This document shows, in pieces, positions 63,039 through 64,000 of a stretch of 64,000 bases of DNA (position 1 is the first letter of the stretch; the number at the start of each line of letters is the position of its first letter). The notes below the pieces were generated by a model. The model was not told the DNA's origin, did no database searches, and saw only the letters and a program-made list of their open reading frames with translations. The position numbers were made by a program, and so were the translations under genes. Origin of the DNA: Streptomyces sp. P9-A2 (lineage in GTDB: Bacteria > Actinomycetota > Actinomycetes > Streptomycetales > Streptomycetaceae); contig NZ_JAZIFX010000001.1 in assembly GCF_036634175.1 (NCBI RefSeq), positions 5,456,001-5,520,000 on the forward strand. Reading direction: 5' to 3'.

Positions 63039-64000
63039 GTACGGGACCGGAGTCGGGCCGTACGAGACCGGGGCCGCCGCCGTACGGGACCGGGGCCGGC
63101 CGCACGGAACAGGAACCGGCTGGCGCGGGAACGCGCCGACTGGACGGCCGGGCGGGTGCGCGTGGTGCGCGGCGGCGGGCGCCTGGCCCGGACGCGGCAC
63201 CAGCTGCCCGCCGCGCAGCTCACCGAGGCCCAGTGGCGTGCACGCTGGGAGGCGGCCCGCTGGTTTCTGCGGGCGGACGGGGAGAGCGGAAAACGCTACG
63301 GGAACGAGACGATCCGCATCGCGCCGGACGGCCAGGTGAGCATCCGGCTGCCCACCCCGCTCGCAGGCCTGGCCAATGCCCCGCACGGCCGGTACGTGCT
63401 CACCGGCCGGGCGGCCTTTGCGCACCGCGGGCCGCAGTGGGCGGACCGGGTGGCGGCGAACCGGGCCATTGCCTACCGCATCCACCACGACCCGGCCCGG
63501 GCCCGCTGGTATGTGACCGCCTCCTGGCAGACCCCCGCATCCCCGGCGGTGCCTCTGGCGGCGGCGCTCGCGCACGGGGTGATCGGGGTGGACACCAACG
63601 CCGACCACCTGGCCGCCTGGCGCCTGGACGTGCACGGCAACCCGACCGGCAGCCCGCGCCGCTTCTGCTTCGACCTGTCCGGCACCGCCGGCCACCGCGA
63701 CGCCCAGCTCCGCCACGCCCTGACCCGGCTGCTCAACTGGGCCCGCAGCTGCGGGGTGCGGGCGATCGCGGTGGAGGATCTGGACTTCACCGCGGAGAAG
63801 ACCCGCGAGAAACACGGTCGCAACAGGCGATTTCGGCATCTGGTCTCCGGTCTGCCCACCGGCCGGCTCCGCGCCCGCCTGGTTTCGATGGCCGACCGGA
63901 CGGGGATCACCGTCGTCGCCGTGGATCCGGCCTACACCTCGAAGTGGGGCGCCCAGCACTGGCAGAAACCCCTGACCAGCAAGAACCGTAAAACCAGCCG
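63039..64000 (+). CDS. TnpB-related (IS200/IS605 accessory) protein, partial
   Basis: An open frame (codons starting at positions divisible by 3) runs off the window. It carries the RuvC-I motif GVDTNADHL, the RuvC-II glutamate in IAVEDLDF, and the pre-zinc-finger block VAVDPAYTSKWGAQHWQKPL. Where ordinary TnpB proteins place two CxxC pairs, none is seen. The third RuvC Asp would lie outside. Homology begins near 63110 (LARERADWTAGRVRVVRGG), right after the lon terminator. The usual ~150-residue N-terminal part seems absent, so it may be 5' truncated. RuvC catalytic residues in the window look intact. Confidence 0.75.

Overview
The window is high-GC Streptomyces chromosome. The content is diagnostic: sigR/rsrA, dasR, wblE, sigH, Ni-superoxide dismutase, epi-isozizaene synthase with its P450, an EshA-type encapsulin, and a fused 2-oxoglutarate dehydrogenase. 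As I remember it, the gene order closely follows the S. coelicolor core between aroA and lon. Most genes are housekeeping or regulatory. Accessory insertions are few: a MITE-like element, a decayed TetR gene, and a TnpB-like gene at the right edge. I see no tRNA, rRNA or CRISPR.

Layout. 1-4.2 kb: TetR fragment, small multidrug-type exporter, aroA-rsgA operon, M50-like membrane protein. 4.2-10.3 kb: SRAP DNA-repair protein and a hydrolase, then the thiol-stress module sigR-rsrA with a readable SigR-type promoter, then two overlapping membrane HD-domain genes. 10.6-15.1 kb: TPR protein, peptide deformylase, and the albaflavenone pair. 15.1-20.5 kb: class Ia ribonucleotide reductase nrdA-nrdB with an upstream cobalamin riboswitch and tandem NrdR-like boxes; the nrdS-type regulator is separated from nrdB by an opposite-strand small gene and a ~100 bp inverted-repeat element. 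20.5-27.8 kb: solute symporter pair, dasR and nagB with DasR operators, a PdtaS-like kinase, wblE. 28-34 kb: lipid kinase, sigH with its anti-sigma factor, PLP enzyme, small membrane protein, endolysin-like amidase.

34.3-37 kb holds the most notable system: a family 2B encapsulin shell gene with an inserted cyclic-nucleotide-binding-like domain, followed by a polyprenyl diphosphate synthase that is its probable cargo. 37-42.6 kb: acetyltransferases, a Rossmann-like protein, the TetR remnant, sodN-sodX, a CGNR regulator and a methyltransferase. 42.6-48.4 kb: polar amino-acid ABC operon, malic enzyme, oxidoreductase. 48.5-53.2 kb: HTH/Clp-N pair with a palindromic operator, DUF4097-PadR operon, small proteins. 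53.4-63 kb: sucA/kgd, a two-component system, a spermidine-synthase-like gene, and lon behind a perfect HspR (HAIR) box. 63-64 kb: a TnpB-related gene running off the window.

The theme is stress and nutrient sensing. Disulfide stress is read by sigR/rsrA, B12 and nucleotide status by the riboswitch and NrdR boxes, amino-sugar status by DasR, heat by HspR at lon, nickel by sodN, and envelope or osmotic stress by sigH. Terpenoid chemistry appears twice: a soluble sesquiterpene synthase/P450 pair and an encapsulin-associated prenyl synthase.
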